In this document: in pieces, positions 45,308 to 56,500 of the stretch | Layout: each line of letters begins with the position of its first letter | Position numbering within the stretch: the first letter of the stretch is position 1 | NCBI RefSeq assembly: GCF_000715075.1 | Contig: NC_134095.1 | Span: 65,911,990-65,975,989 of the forward strand | From: Nicotiana tabacum | Taxonomy: Eukaryota; Streptophyta; Magnoliopsida; Solanales; Solanaceae | Direction of reading: 5' to 3' | DNA length: 64,000 bases | Made by a program: the position numbers and the translations under genes | The notes under the pieces: generated by a model | Database searches by the model: none | Told to the model about the DNA's origin: nothing | What the model saw: the letters and a program-made list of their open reading frames with translations, nothing else

Positions 45308-46252
45308 GGGTGTGTTTGGTATGAAGGAAAATGTTTTTCATGAAAAATATTTTCCTTAGAAAATGTTTACATGGAAAATGAGTGGTTTTATTTCTTATTT
45401 TCCTTGTTTGGTTGATGAGTGAAAAACTTTTTTCAGAAAATATTTTCTAGTGTTTGGTTAGAGAGTAGAAAATATTTTTTTTATATTACTCTCATCATCC
45501 CCTCCCCCAAGCCCCCATGTTTCCTCCCCCCCCCCTTCCCCCAAATACCCAACCTCTATTTTCTTCAACAATTTAATTATTCTTCTAAAAATTCACACAA
45601 ACCCAAAGGAACTAATGTGCTGCTTTACCTTTTTACACAAAATAACGTTGAAGTTTATGATCCATAACTATAAAGAAAATACTCTTTTTTTGGTTGAAAA
45701 AGAAAGTACTCTTTCTACAACATGAAAATAAAGTAATCATTTTATTGAAAAAATAAAAATACTTTTTCTAAATCATGAAAAGAAAATACTCATTTTGTTA
45801 AAATGAAAAGAAAATACTTTTTCCATATCATGAAAAGAAAGTACCTTTTTTGTTAAAATGGAAAAAATATTTTTTTATATCATGAAAAGAAAATACTCAT
45901 TTGTTGAAATGAAAAAAAAATCTATCTATAACATGAAAAGAAAGTATTATTAATAATATTTTTATTTAGGATAGGTGTGGGGGGCAAGGGTGGGGTGGTG
46001 CGGGGGTTGGGGTTGTGGTAGGTAAGGTAGGTGGGGATGGGGAGTTTTGGAAAATAATTTCTATATTTGGACGGGGAAGATTGAAAAAGAGTTTGGGAAA
46101 ATTCCCTTCTCTTGATAGGAAAAATATTTTCCTTCAATTGGAGGAAAATGAGTTCATGAGGAAAATATTTTCCAAAGTATTTAAACCAACCAAACATGAG
46201 AACATTGAAAAATATTTCCCGTAAAATATTTTCCTTCATACCAAACACACCC
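45308..46252. mobile_element. 945-bp terminal-inverted-repeat element (MITE-like)
   Basis: The ends are GGGTGTGTTTGGTATGAAGG (left) and its near-perfect inverse on the right. Imperfect inverse similarity extends about 50 bp. A 3-bp TAG flanks both sides (45305-45307, 46253-46255). The interior is A/T-rich with a degenerate tandem of ATGAAAAGAAAATACTC (45690-45945). It has no transposase, so it is non-autonomous. Superfamily is uncertain: the 3-bp duplication suggests PIF/Harbinger. Confidence 0.75.
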
Positions 46253-46255
46253 TAG

Positions 46256-47584
46256 GTTTGATTTGGTTTGGTTTAGTAATGAGTAAGAAAAACATGAACC
46301 AACTCGGCATATAAATTTATAATTTTTATATATATTTTTTAAATTTTTTATATAGGATCTTATTTAGACAAATATCTAGAAACATTAAATGGTCCTCTCA
46401 TGGAATGTAATACTTAATAGAACTATGAAGTGCATTCATTTTTATTTACTTTAAATAATCTTTGATTATATCATTATCTTCACTTTCTTATCAAGTGTTA
46501 TTAAAGTACGTCAATCTGTTTCTTCCATATTCATATGTCAAAATCTATTAAACTCTTATATCTTTTTCGAATTTGAAATGGTATTTTATCGATTATCGTT
46601 TATTAAATAGAGCATATCATCATTTAGGTTTTATATTAATTTTTGTGTTTAATTATTAAAATTCGGTTAAGCTTGAAAGTGTACATCACTGAAAATTTAT
46701 TCTTAGACTAAAAAATAACTATCATGTGTTACCCAAAAAAAACTCCCTTAAGAATATTCTAATACATCATATGTTTGACAATTTGTTCAATTCTTACTAA
46801 ACATAAATTAACGTATTAAAACTTTATCTATAACTCTAAGAAAGTATGATTAAAATAATATTCATGTGACCAGAAAATCCCAATAAAACCGAACAATTGA
46901 TATAGCAAAATCAAACTAGCCCGGCTTATGTATGTCCACACACATGCGTGTTTAAGATTTGTTTTATACCACAAGTTTCAAAAGACATCGTACTATAGTC
47001 AAACAGTATCAGAGAGACGAATGGAGTTGTTAGTATACTGGAATAGTGAAAGTTGTCTTGTCTTTCAAGGTGTACGGCTGAAGAAGCTCCACAGATGCAA
47101 ACAAACAGAGCATATAACTTTGTTCCTTCTTTTTTACTTAGCAGCACTAAATTCTCTTTTAATTCCTTATCTTTAGTGAGTAATGAGGAGAACTCCAGTA
47201 AAAGAAGAAATTCTATATTCACCAATGACAATGGAATTTCTTTGAATATATATAGAGACTATAAAGATTACATGCTTCTACTTTACGGCTTAGCAGAATG
47301 CTATTCAAAAAATGACATATGCTTTGTATATATATATATAATATACTGGCAAACATTCTCATTCCTTTTTAACAGCTTATGCAAAATGACCTGTGTTTTT
47401 GTGTTACATGTGCAAATTGTTTCTGGCACACGGGCACGCATCAGTATTTCTGTGTTGGATGTACCACCATATTACAGTTTTTAGCCAATTGTGATGACCG
47501 CCGTGTTATTATACCACATAACTGTCATTTGGCATATATTAATACCATATGGAAGCTCACATATATAAGAGAAAGGCTAGCATT
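46256..47584. other. Intergenic; no gene seen
   Basis: It begins with TTTGATTTGGTTTGGTTTAG, the apparent continuation of a repeat cut by the preceding element. The open frame 47053-47484 (143 aa) has no recognisable domain and atypical, Cys- and Tyr-rich composition; I do not call it. Confidence 0.4.
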
Positions 47585-47876
47585 TGTGAAAAGATTCTAG
47601 AGAAGTATGGACATTTCCTTAGGAAGACCGAAGACCCTAAATACCTATAAATTTACTAGAAAAGTCCTTGAAATCTTCTAGTTTTGTAGATAGTTCTAGA
47701 GAAAGTCTTTATCTTGTAAATATTAAGGACTTATGTAACAATTAATATTTACATACTAGTCCCTAAGAGACTAGTATATAAATGGGGTTATTCATTTGTA
47801 ATTCATCAAGCAAACAATTCAATTTATCTCTAATACAAAACTTCATTTAACAAATTCTCTTGTGTTCTTTCTAACA
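47585..47876 (+). repeat. LTR-like fragment with promoter, probably Ty1/copia
   Basis: It is bounded by TGTGAAAAGATTC and TTCTTTCTAACA. Inside is GTATATAAATGGGG (about 47771-47784), followed by a C/A-rich transcript-start-like region, as in short plant LTRs. After it, TTAGCGATCTTGAGTGTAG may be leader. The flanking five bases do not match (GCATT, TTCTT). No partner LTR or pol is seen. Confidence 0.45.
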
Positions 47877-48439
47877 TTCTTTTAGCGATCTTGAGTGTAG
47901 TAAAAGTGACTTGGCATAACAAGAACGTGAGTAAGTTGTGCAAGATCGAGAGCGAGTTGTCAAGTATCGCACGTGTACTTAGTTAACGACTAAGGACATG
48001 ACACAATGCTACAATGTTAAATTGTCTCCAGAACACACCGGGTACACGTTTATAGGGGCAAGTGCACAGATGGTCATTCTCATAGATGCTATTTAAAAAT
48101 TAGTCAATACTTATTTTGTCCTGAAATTTTAAATTAAAAATCTTAATTTCAAGACATTTTTGTTCTGAAAAACTGAAATCCAGGACTAACCGTTTAATTC
48201 CTAAATAGGAGCCCTTTAGAGTCTGGGTTTATACTTATCCAAATACGGGTCGATGCATTTTTTTCCTTATCTTATCGTATTTTGAAGAATTTGCACGATA
48301 TAGCCAAGTCACACCCATTTGATACGAGTACATCAAAAGGATCTTGTAACATAGCAATGTTATTATTGACTGCAGTGCTAATTCGCCAATAAAAAGGAAA
48401 TAGAAAGTTATTCTAAGCTATATGCACACAGATTAAATT
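47877..48439. other. Non-coding; no gene seen
   Basis: The first 190 bases read like the leader of the preceding LTR-like element. The rest has no recognisable feature. Confidence 0.4.
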
Positions 48440-49940
48440 AAGGAATTTTAACCTCCTATAGCAAAAGTTAACACCTTATTTATTTTAAATAAATACTATT
48501 TAAAAAAATTATATTCTATAGATACATTTTAATGTTTATAGCAAAATATATAATTTTGGTTACTTTCTACCCCTAAGCCACTAAATACTTTATTTAGTTA
48601 CACTATTTTCTTTTTCTCTCTACTTTGATACATGTCATTCTCTTCCCCCATTCCCTGAAAACACGATGCTCAATCTCAAAATTCCTCTCATCCATATCAC
48701 CTACCATTAATCACAAACGGTGATTTCAAGTTCATGATGTCTCATCACGGTGGTAAAAGGAATGCTGAGAAATCCCATGTTTCGTGTCTCTCATCCTCGT
48801 TTTCAATTCCATCAGAAACTCTAACTTTGCTCATCTTGTCTTCGCACCAATGCAACCGTTCATCATTCAGTTCACCCATTCTCAATACTCTTGACACCAC
48901 TTTTAAGTCTATTAATCCCATCAATATCTTCATCTCTTCCTCTTCTTTTCTCCAAACTGCATTTCCCTGACCGACGCAGATCTTTCACCCTTGACTTTTT
49001 CTGCATATCAAAATTATTTTAATTTTCAATTTGTTTTAACAAAAAAGAACAGATGATTAATATAGACATATATCTCAAAGCTCTTGTCACCAAGCTGCTC
49101 TCAAAAGTTGATGTCTATGTAGATCCGAATTTCAGCTCAGTGAGATTCAGGGTTTTTACTCGATGGCGAATTCGCCGGAAATTAGGGTTTGTTCTTGAAC
49201 AAAAACAACAGAGTTTGGGGCTGAGCAACTCGATTTTCTGTTAATATATTTCAATGTATTTTCAACGTATCACGCTATATTTTCATGTATTTCATTGTAT
49301 TTTTTTCATTGTAATTCAATGTATCTCGTTGAATTCAATGTATTTCATTGTATTCACAGTCTTTTTTTCATTGTATTTCAATGTATCCCGCTGTATTCTA
49401 TGTATTTCATTGTATTCACTGTCTCGTTATATGCCATGAATGTATTCATATATTTTTTAATTAATATAATTTACGTATTCAGATGTATTATATAATTTCT
49501 CTGAAGATTGCTATATGTTTGGGGTATTTTTCGGTTGAGAATCTTTTTTATAACTGGAAATACAATTTTTGTGTGTTATAATTGAGTTTGTTGAGTTATA
49601 TTAGGAGTCTATTTATGTTAATTGATTTACTTTCCGTTTAAAAACAGCGTAATCCTCTGTTCCACGCCGTGAATACAGTCAAATACAGTTGAATACAATA
49701 ATCTGTCCAGCTGTAATCTCATGTTTCACGCCATGAATACAGTCGAATACACTCGAATACAACAACTAATTAGCTGGATTTCCCTGATTCACGCCTATTT
49801 TTGCTACTGTATTCATGAATACAGTAGTTTAAATACATCTTATAACAACAAAAAACGTATCTACAATCCGTAATATAGCAAATGATATCTATAGATAGCT
49901 AATTACCACTAAAAGATAGTGCTTTATGAAAATTTCTCTT
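48440..49940. repeat. Probable non-autonomous DNA element with TGTATTC-rich interior
   Basis: Left (CTATAGCAAAAG) and right (ATATAGCAAATG) parts share short repeated words. The interior 49240-49450 is a run of ATTCAATGTATTTCATTGTA variants, and 49670-49830 carries the inverse words (GAATACAGTCAAATACAG). The arms could form a long imperfect foldback. The short open frame at 48734-48970 is not supported. Ends are not fixed. Confidence 0.4.
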
Positions 49941-49996
49941 AAATTAACTTCACCGGCCAGCTTGCTTATTCTTCAATTTAACATGTAAATGGCTAA

Positions 49997-50299
49997 GAGC
50001 CAGTTTAGACATAAGTATTTTTTCATATTTTTTTTCGAAAAATTCACTTTTTTTCTAAATCAGTATTTGACCATAAAATTTTCAATTTTCACTTGATGAA
50101 TTTTGGAATTTTCGAAAATTTGAAAAACTCCAAAAGACTATTTTTCAAAATTGTCACTCAGATCACTCACAAAACTTAAAAAACAACCCAAAATTATATT
50201 CATGTCCGAACACAACTCTAACTAATACTATTTTCACTTGAAAAAAACAAAGACTTTTTTTTTTTTGGAATTTTATAATTCTTATGTCCAAACGCCCAC
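49997..50299. mobile_element. 303-bp Harbinger-like MITE
   Basis: The ends GAGCCAGTTTAGACATAAG and (inverse of right end) GTGGGCGTTTGGACATAAG match at 14 of 19 positions. The flank is TAA on both sides (49994-49996, 50300-50302), the PIF/Harbinger target type. The A/T-rich interior folds back and holds no gene. Confidence 0.75.
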
Positions 50300-50302
50300 T
50301 AA

Positions 50303-51734
50303 AAACTAACTTCCGCTGACAAAATTACCAACACAAAGAACATAATATCCAGCTTCTCTCAGTCTGTCCTTCAGAACCTACCTTAGACTAGTGATGGTAT
50401 TTACATATCTCCATCTATAAGTAGTTCCTTCAACCAACACACTGTTCTATTAATGCCTTCTGAGATTCACCTCCATCAATTTGCATATCGTCCACAAAAA
50501 ACTCAAACATGATGCAAAAGGCTTCATAATCTGAAGCAAACATAGAGACTAGAGTGAAGAAGCAGCTACTTTCGCAGCTCACAAACTTTTTACAACTGAA
50601 ATGAATCACACATTACATGCCAAAGATTCTGTATCATCTTGTGCTCAACCAATCAAGAAAGGGGATGCGAAAGGTCATGCATCCAAATCCAACATTGATT
50701 TAACCGATAAGAGACGACCATATGATACATTTTAATGAGATTACGCACAGAAGTTTTGTGGCAAACACTCCATTTCCAAACACAGCAATCACAACATATC
50801 CCTATATAAACTAAAAGTCCATCTTAAATTTCAGATAATTTACTTGACAGAAATGAGTAACCGTAACATACAAACGACAAACAAAAGTTTGAGAAACAGA
50901 AGGCATGTCAAAAGGTAAATAACAGTTCTTCAATCACCAAAACGATAAACTGGTGCCATGTCAAGAATCAAGAGGTAGAAGAAACTGACAACAAGTTCAG
51001 GGTGCTTTTTAGCTAAGAATACTTTTGCAACCAAGTTATCTGAACAACTGGTCTACGCATGAAAATCAAACTAGAACCATTTGATACCAAATCATCAAAC
51101 AAAGAGATGCATCCTCTAGATCTTTCACTCAGAACAAAGAATATAATGTTCCCTTGCACATCACAGAAGGATGTGTCCAGACTTTACCGTAACTCAATCA
51201 TCACCTGCTCCCACAATGTACTAGATTACTTGTTTGTTTGATTGAAATTACCATGTGAAAACAAAGTCAATAATCCTCACTATTTCTTTCTTTGGAGTTT
51301 TCGACCGTGTTTTTGTGGCAATGGTGCAAACCTTATGTGTGGACAGGAGCTTGAGCCTAGGAGCAGTTGGATAGTTCATCTAAGAAATCACCAGGCGTAA
51401 AACAAGAGGGTTTGCAGAGAAGAGTGATAGCTGGGTCAGATAAAGCCTTCATTAAAGAGGAGAGAATGAGAGAGATGAAAGCCACCCCCAGCATCCAAAA
51501 AAATATAAGCAGGTTTAACCCCTAAACAACAAGTGCCAATCATATTTTCTAGTTTTTATCAATGTTATTCATACAGAACAAGACAGAGCGGCTAGCTACT
51601 ACAATATCAAAAGTTAAGAGGGTTCATTGCAAGGATAAAGATGATAAAGGGTCAAAGAACCAAAACTTAGAATAATGGAGTTACGGTTCATTTCAGTCTT
51701 ATGCAAATGCAAAAATATTATCCAAAAATGGTTT
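50303..51734. other. Intergenic; no gene seen
   Basis: Only short random frames occur (for example 51059-51241, 60 aa, no domain). No repeat ends are recognised. Confidence 0.4.
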
Positions 51735-51806
51735 TTTATTCTTATGTACATTTTACCCTCCCCAGACCCCACTTGTGGAAAACTACCGGGTTTGTTGTTA
51801 TTGTTT
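51735..51806 (+). mobile_element. 3' fragment of a TS-type tobacco SINE
   Basis: TTTTACCCTCCCCAGACCCC, then ACTTGTGG, CTACCGGG and TTTGTTGTTATTG match the known 3' end and TTG tail of Solanaceae TS SINEs. The tRNA-derived head with pol III boxes is not visible upstream, so the copy is 5'-truncated. Confidence 0.7.
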
Positions 51807-53000
51807 ATGTAAATGCATAAATATTTTCCGTATCTAATGACTAAACCTTCATATGAATTGGAGTCATGCAATCAACTGAATCATATCAGAGTAAAAAATT
51901 ATGGACCAAATAGTTCATCATAGCAACAGAATTTCATAGGAGTATAAACATAAAAAGTTTGTAGTGTAGTGCAAGAAAATAATTCCAATCACATCAGTTG
52001 AATAGGTAGTCCCTAAACATGAAAACGAAAATCATCACCAATAAGCTTAATAAAATTGTAAATGGAAAAGCAGAATCTATACAGAAGATTAAGTTTAGAT
52101 GCTTAAGGCTTTTGGCTTTTTGGTGTAACCTTCACAATGTCAGATGAAAATAGCTTGGTAGATTTCATCGACTCACTACAGGGACAGGAATGTACAAAGG
52201 AACCCTTATTTTTGTTTCTCCGTATAGAAGGGTTCTGACTATGTAAAATGTACTAGCACCATCTTAGTGCTAGATTTTCCCCCTTTTTTCTATCAATATA
52301 TCCATTACTTACCTGTTCAAAAAAAAATGTAAAAGGACTTTTGATAGACTGGAGGAACTCAGGCAAGAGAAATTTATAAAACCGAAGGGGAAATAGGTCC
52401 TAAGAAAACCAATATTCTTTTTTAAGTTATAGAAAAGTACTTTTTGGTTTTTATTGATGCAAAGAGAATTAACAAAAACAGAAAAAAGTAACTAATAAGT
52501 TAAAAAGGACCTGATGGACGTTTCTACTGGATTTGGAAGGCAGGTCACTGCTTATTGCGTTATCAATAAGGAAGACTTAGGAGTTATGCTTGACCTAAAA
52601 TTTGCTTCATACTATGTTCAAGAGAAATTGCTAAGCTGTATGTTTTGTATCAATATCATTTCCATATCAATGTTTCCAGATAGACCTTATTATTCTTTGA
52701 TCTTGTCACCAAGAAAGTAAAAAGAACGGACCCCTGTTTGCTTCTCTTTGAGAAAAGGTAACTCCTGCTTGTTTCTACTATATGCTTCATAACAAGAGTA
52801 GAATCTTGGGGGGTTAAAATGTAATATCTGCAAGATTGAGACCTGCAACATCTACATGACACAGAAGCAGATTGAGTACATTTACAAAAGAGAAGTAACT
52901 TTAACGGGGAAAGACCACCAGATTTACTGGAGAAATGAAAAAATGTCTAATGTATATTAGACATCCAAATCATGCTACATGTCTAGACTTAATCCATTTA
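51807..53000. other. Intergenic; no gene seen
   Basis: A sequence near 52285-52330 (ATCAATATATCCATTACTT then CTGTTCAAAAAAAAA) looks like the poly-A end of an old retroposed copy. The open frame 52514-52720 has no domain and is not called. Confidence 0.4.
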
Positions 53001-53256
53001 GGGTCGCTTGGTTTGAAGACAAGTTATTGATTGTTTGATATGTTGTATTAATACTGGGATTGTCAATTTTACTGTTTTATCCCAAAATAACTTATCATGG
53101 GATTACTATTCCACCCTCTAGCAGGTATATGTTATCCAGGTACTATTTTTAATCCTCGGATAACTTATCCTAGATTAGTAACCAAATAAGGGATAAGGCG
53201 GTACTAAATTTTTATCTCAGGATTATTTTTGCTTATCCGCCATACCAAACGACCCC
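53001..53256. mobile_element. 256-bp Harbinger/Tourist-like MITE downstream of the WTF9-like gene
   Basis: The left end GGGTCGCTTGGTTTGAAGAC and the inverse of the right end GGGGTCGTTTGGTATGGCGG form the terminal repeats. TTA flanks both sides (52998-53000, 53257-53259). It lies about 350 bp beyond the stop codon of the gene and could contribute 3'-end sequence. Confidence 0.8.
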
Positions 53257-53602
53257 TTAGTGTTCTAACCATTATAAGAAATATGTCGCTTTTCAGAGAC
53301 AATCTTGAGAAACCACAACAAAGATACAGGAAAGTCACATACACTGGTGCAGAGCAAGCAAAATCAGCAGGTGACACATCATAAATTACATGCTAAATCG
53401 CAACTAATACATGATAATAAAGTCCATATGCATCATTTAATTAAGAACCACACAGGAAAATCAGCTTAAATTATCAAAATTGGATAGGCAAGATTCTGCA
53501 ATATGTTGTTACAGCCTTGTAGCAGCATATATGACAACTGACAAACCTCAAACAATCAAAAGCAAACTTATTGCTGCACTGCTTCGCAGAGAGAAAAACT
53601 TT

Positions 53603-55387
53603 TCATGGTGTGAAAGCCCTCCTTTGTTCAGATCTTCCCCGGTTTCTATGAAGATCTAACTTGTTATTTGATCTTTGGTGAGCATATCGATTATCATTAA
53701 TTTCCGGTCTCCTAGAAGATCTTGAGGTTCTTTCTTCGGCCCTATTGGAACTTCGTCCAGACGAAGTCCTCAATGATCTTATTGGAAGCTTTCTGTCCTC
53801 ATATCTTGTTGGAGCATCTTGCTCACTATTATTTTCTGCTCTCCAAGATGATCTTCTTGATGTTCTTTCCACATCTCTGTTTCGATTTCTTCCGGAGGAC
53901 GCCCTCGGCGAGGTTGCTGAATGCTTCCTATCATCAACTCTTGTACTCAAGTTTAATCTTCGGCTAGGCTTCACATCTCTAGCCTCATTGTCCGTGTCAT
54001 CATCATTATTTTCTGCTCTCCAGGACGATCTTCTAGAGGTTCTTTCCACAACTTTGTTGTTTCGATTTCTTGACGTCCACGGTGAGTTTGCTGAAAGCTT
54101 CTGATCATCAACTCTTGTCCTCAAGTTCAATCTCCGGTGATGCTTCACATCTCTAGCCTCATTGTCCATCTCATCATCATTGTAGTCATTATACACATCA
54201 TCAGAGTCCTCATCATCCTCATCTTCTTCTTCTTCTTCTTCTTCCATATCATCGTGAGGTTCCTTTTCATCACCTTCATTCCGATCATGACTACCTTTTT
54301 GCTGTATATCTTTTTGTTTTTTATCCTCAGTCACCTTGTTCATGAGATGAACAAACTTATACCTCATTTCCATCAACGGGCTCCTCTGAATCAACATTCC
54401 CCTTTTATAACCCTCCTTCAATACCACACTATGTGTGCCAATCTTACTCGACACGTAGAATATGCCGGGATGCAACATTAACGCCCTCTTAAACCTAGAA
54501 CGAAGTCCCAAACACTCTCCTATCAAAAGGAGATTATCTCTCTCCGCCTTCTTCCCAACACAAAGATTAAGAATTTCATGTAAAATTGCCACTGCCCACT
54601 TATCAGCCTCATCACTCTTTGCAGGAAGATGCATTGCATTCTCATAAGGCGAAATATAAGGCAACTTCTGCCACTCATCAATCCATTTCTTGTACTTCTT
54701 ATCCACCTCAAACCCATTCGAATACTTCAAAGCAAACTTATTAACTAACAAATCCTGATCATTTTCGCTCTTCATTGCTTGTTTTTGCATAAAGGAAACA
54801 GCAAGTTCATGACTCCAACAAACTAACTCCAACACCAACTCATTATTATTCACCTGAAAATAATCAGGATATTCTGGTACTAAAGTCTTCGCATAACTAT
54901 CACATAAACCCAAATCCCATTTAAGCTTATCAATAACATGTAATGGAATTTTATTAATTTTACCTATCATCAAAAGCTTCAAGATCCTATCAGCAACATC
55001 TTCTTTGTAACTCACACTTTGGTAAAACAACTCTTCATCTGAATCAAGGCTCAGAATTTCTGGTGTTAACTTGATATGAGGGTGTATGCTAATGTTGGCT
55101 GGGAAAAACTCTTGAAAAATTGAAGGGTATTTTCGGATAAACTCGACGGGCCGAGTTGGGATTTGAAGGGAGTCTTTGGATTGTGTGATAATGTTTAAGG
55201 GGATGGATTTTGAGGGTTCAGATTTGATGAGGTTCTTGATGTTGAGAAGGGGTTTGAGGTTCTTTTCTCTTTCGACGGCGTGGTCGAGGCCACGGTCTCG
55301 GACGTGTTTGAGGGAAAGGGCATCGTCGAATAGTGTTCGCCATTGTTGACGCTGGTGGTGCTGAGTTCGACGGAGGAGGAAATGCAT
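53603..55387 (-). CDS. WTF9-like: PORR-domain organelle RNA-splicing factor, WTF9-like
   Basis: Single-exon gene of 594 codons. Residues about 26-345 form a PORR (plant organelle RNA recognition) domain: KHVRDRGLDHAVEREKNLKP, then FIRKYPSIFQEF, HPHIKLTPE, the WDLGLCDSYAKTLVPEYPDY block, KKWIDEWQKLPYISPYENA and the C-terminal LHPGIFYVSSKIGTHSVVLK. The sequence agrees best, from memory, with WHAT'S THIS FACTOR 9, a mitochondrial factor for splicing of group II introns (rpl2 and ccmFC in Arabidopsis). The basic, acid-poor first 18 residues fit an organelle presequence; the ATG is the first in frame. Odd: after about residue 360 a Lys/Asp linker, a Glu/Asp tract (365-410) and three Arg/Ser-rich repeats of about 50 residues (411-565) extend the protein by some 200 residues beyond the Arabidopsis length. 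No stop or shift; presumed functional. Confidence 0.92.
   Translation of the reverse strand: MHFLLRRTQHHQRQQWRTLFDDALSLKHVRDRGLDHAVEREKNLKPLLNIKNLIKSEPSKSIPLNIITQSKDSLQIPTRPVEFIRKYPSIFQEFFPANISIHPHIKLTPEILSLDSDEELFYQSVSYKEDVADRILKLLMIGKINKIPLHVIDKLKWDLGLCDSYAKTLVPEYPDYFQVNNNELVLELVCWSHELAVSFMQKQAMKSENDQDLLVNKFALKYSNGFEVDKKYKKWIDEWQKLPYISPYENAMHLPAKSDEADKWAVAILHEILNLCVGKKAERDNLLLIGECLGLRSRFKRALMLHPGIFYVSSKIGTHSVVLKEGYKRGMLIQRSPLMEMRYKFVHLMNKVTEDKKQKDIQQKGSHDRNEGDEKEPHDDMEEEEEEEDEDDEDSDDVYNDYNDDEMDNEARDVKHHRRLNLRTRVDDQKLSANSPWTSRNRNNKVVERTSRRSSWRAENNDDDTDNEARDVKPSRRLNLSTRVDDRKHSATSPRASSGRNRNRDVERTSRRSSWRAENNSEQDAPTRYEDRKLPIRSLRTSSGRSSNRAEERTSRSSRRPEINDNRYAHQRSNNKLDLHRNRGRSEQRRAFTP
54210..54250 (-). 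repeat. GAA/GAG microsatellite in the WTF9-like gene
   Basis: A TTC/CTC trinucleotide run on the plus strand encodes the Glu/Asp-rich tract around residues 381-390. Trinucleotide slippage would change tract length without shifting the frame. Confidence 0.8.
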
Positions 55388-55684
55388 GTAGCTAATTTTG
55401 GGGGTATTGGGGCTTATGAGTGGTGTTGTTTCGAGGGTTTAAGGAGGGCTTTTTAGGTCATAACAACATAGAAGAAAGGTAATTGCAAAGGCCATCCTTA
55501 GGTTAATGCCAAGAATGCAACTTGAGCTTCCAAGTTTAGTTATTCTTAAGATGAAGGGTTAATTTCATCTAGGAGGCTATAATAGAATACTGAACTTCAT
55601 ACAAAGACATTAAATCTATATCTATATTTACATCTATATTTATATCCTATATATTAAAAAAATTAAAGTTTACATTATAATTAA
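55388..55684 (-). promoter_or_regulatory. Proximal upstream region of the WTF9-like gene
   Basis: About 300 bp separates the start codon from a MITE. No clear TATA box is seen on the minus strand, which is common for organelle-factor genes. Promoter limits cannot be set from sequence alone. Confidence 0.4.
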
Positions 55685-56087
55685 TAGCTTGTTTGGATGG
55701 GTGTTATACATTGTTTCATAATGTATCTTATCGTATTGTATTATATTGTATTGTACTGTATCGTTTTAATGTATATAATGTTTGGATGGATTGTATTGTT
55801 TGCCGTCGTTTTATAATGTCAAGCATCGACAGTATGAAGAATAAACTTGCAATATTATAAAGAAAAAGTAAGGTACGCGATAATATTATTATATAAAAAG
55901 GTAAGGTAAAGGACAAAATAGGATTATTGAATAATAAAAAGGGGCAAGATGAGATAAAAATAAATAAATAAACGACGCAACCACACCAAATCAGTTGTTC
56001 CATAAAGTGGCATTTTTCGTCGTCACGTAACGACGAATTTAAACGATATGATACAATACAACAGGTAACAACCATCCAAACAAGCTG
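55685..56087. mobile_element. 403-bp Harbinger-like MITE upstream of the WTF9-like gene
   Basis: The ends TAGCTTGTTTGGATGG and CAGCTTGTTTGGATGG (inverse of the right end) are flanked by TAA at 55682-55684 and 56088-56090. The subterminal GTATTGTATCGTTTTAATG and ATGTTTGGATGGATTGTA match the ends of the larger element at 61028-63015, so both belong to one family. The short frame on the minus strand is not a gene. Confidence 0.85.
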
Positions 56088-56243
56088 TAAGCCAAATAGC
56101 AAGTTACTATTAACAAGTCACTTGGCAATCTTAAAAAAGATTTGTGGGGAAATTATCTAATAAGAAAATATAGAATCGGTTAAATTATATGTGGAATCTC
56201 ATTTACTAAAATTAAAATTTTAATTATATCAATTTGGATTCGA

Positions 56244-56246
<3 letters not shown>

Positions 56247-56300
<54 letters not shown>
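56247..56300. repeat. (AT)n microsatellite, about 27 units
   Basis: Uninterrupted AT dinucleotides end seven bases before the left LTR of the copia element. Length is likely to vary between individuals. Confidence 0.95.
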
Positions 56301-56303
<3 letters not shown>

Positions 56304-56307
56304 ATAT

Positions 56308-56500
56308 TGTTATAAATAGTATTTTATTTAGGGTGAATGTCTATATTTTAGAGAGATTTTAGGGATTTTACTTAGTGGCTAAGTCACTCTTTCTCTATAA
56401 ATAGAGAGGTTCTATTCCATTGTAATTGATCCCAAAATCAATAGGAATCTCTCTTTATTTTTCTCTGCAATACTCTTCTTCTTCTTTTATCATTTTATCA
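56308..56500 (+). repeat. 5' LTR of the copia element
   Basis: TGTTATAAATAG to TTTTATCA. It differs from the 3' copy by scattered substitutions and small indels (for example TGATCCCAAAATCAATAGG versus TTATCCTAAAATCAATAAG). Confidence 0.9.

Noticed and set aside
47053..47484. 143-residue open frame
   Set aside because: No domain, odd composition, no neighbouring promoter or conservation evidence; likely chance.
48734..48970. 78-residue Ser-rich frame as a host gene
   Set aside because: It is inside repetitive sequence with no domain, and no splice or promoter context was seen.
52285..52330. Possible second SINE ending in poly-A
   Set aside because: Only the tail-like end is visible; no promoter boxes or duplication, so it is not listed as a mobile element.
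53722..54481. Open frames on the plus strand opposite the WTF9-like gene
   Set aside because: They are shadows of the Arg/Ser- and Glu-rich codons of the real gene and have Leu/Ser/Phe-rich composition without a domain.
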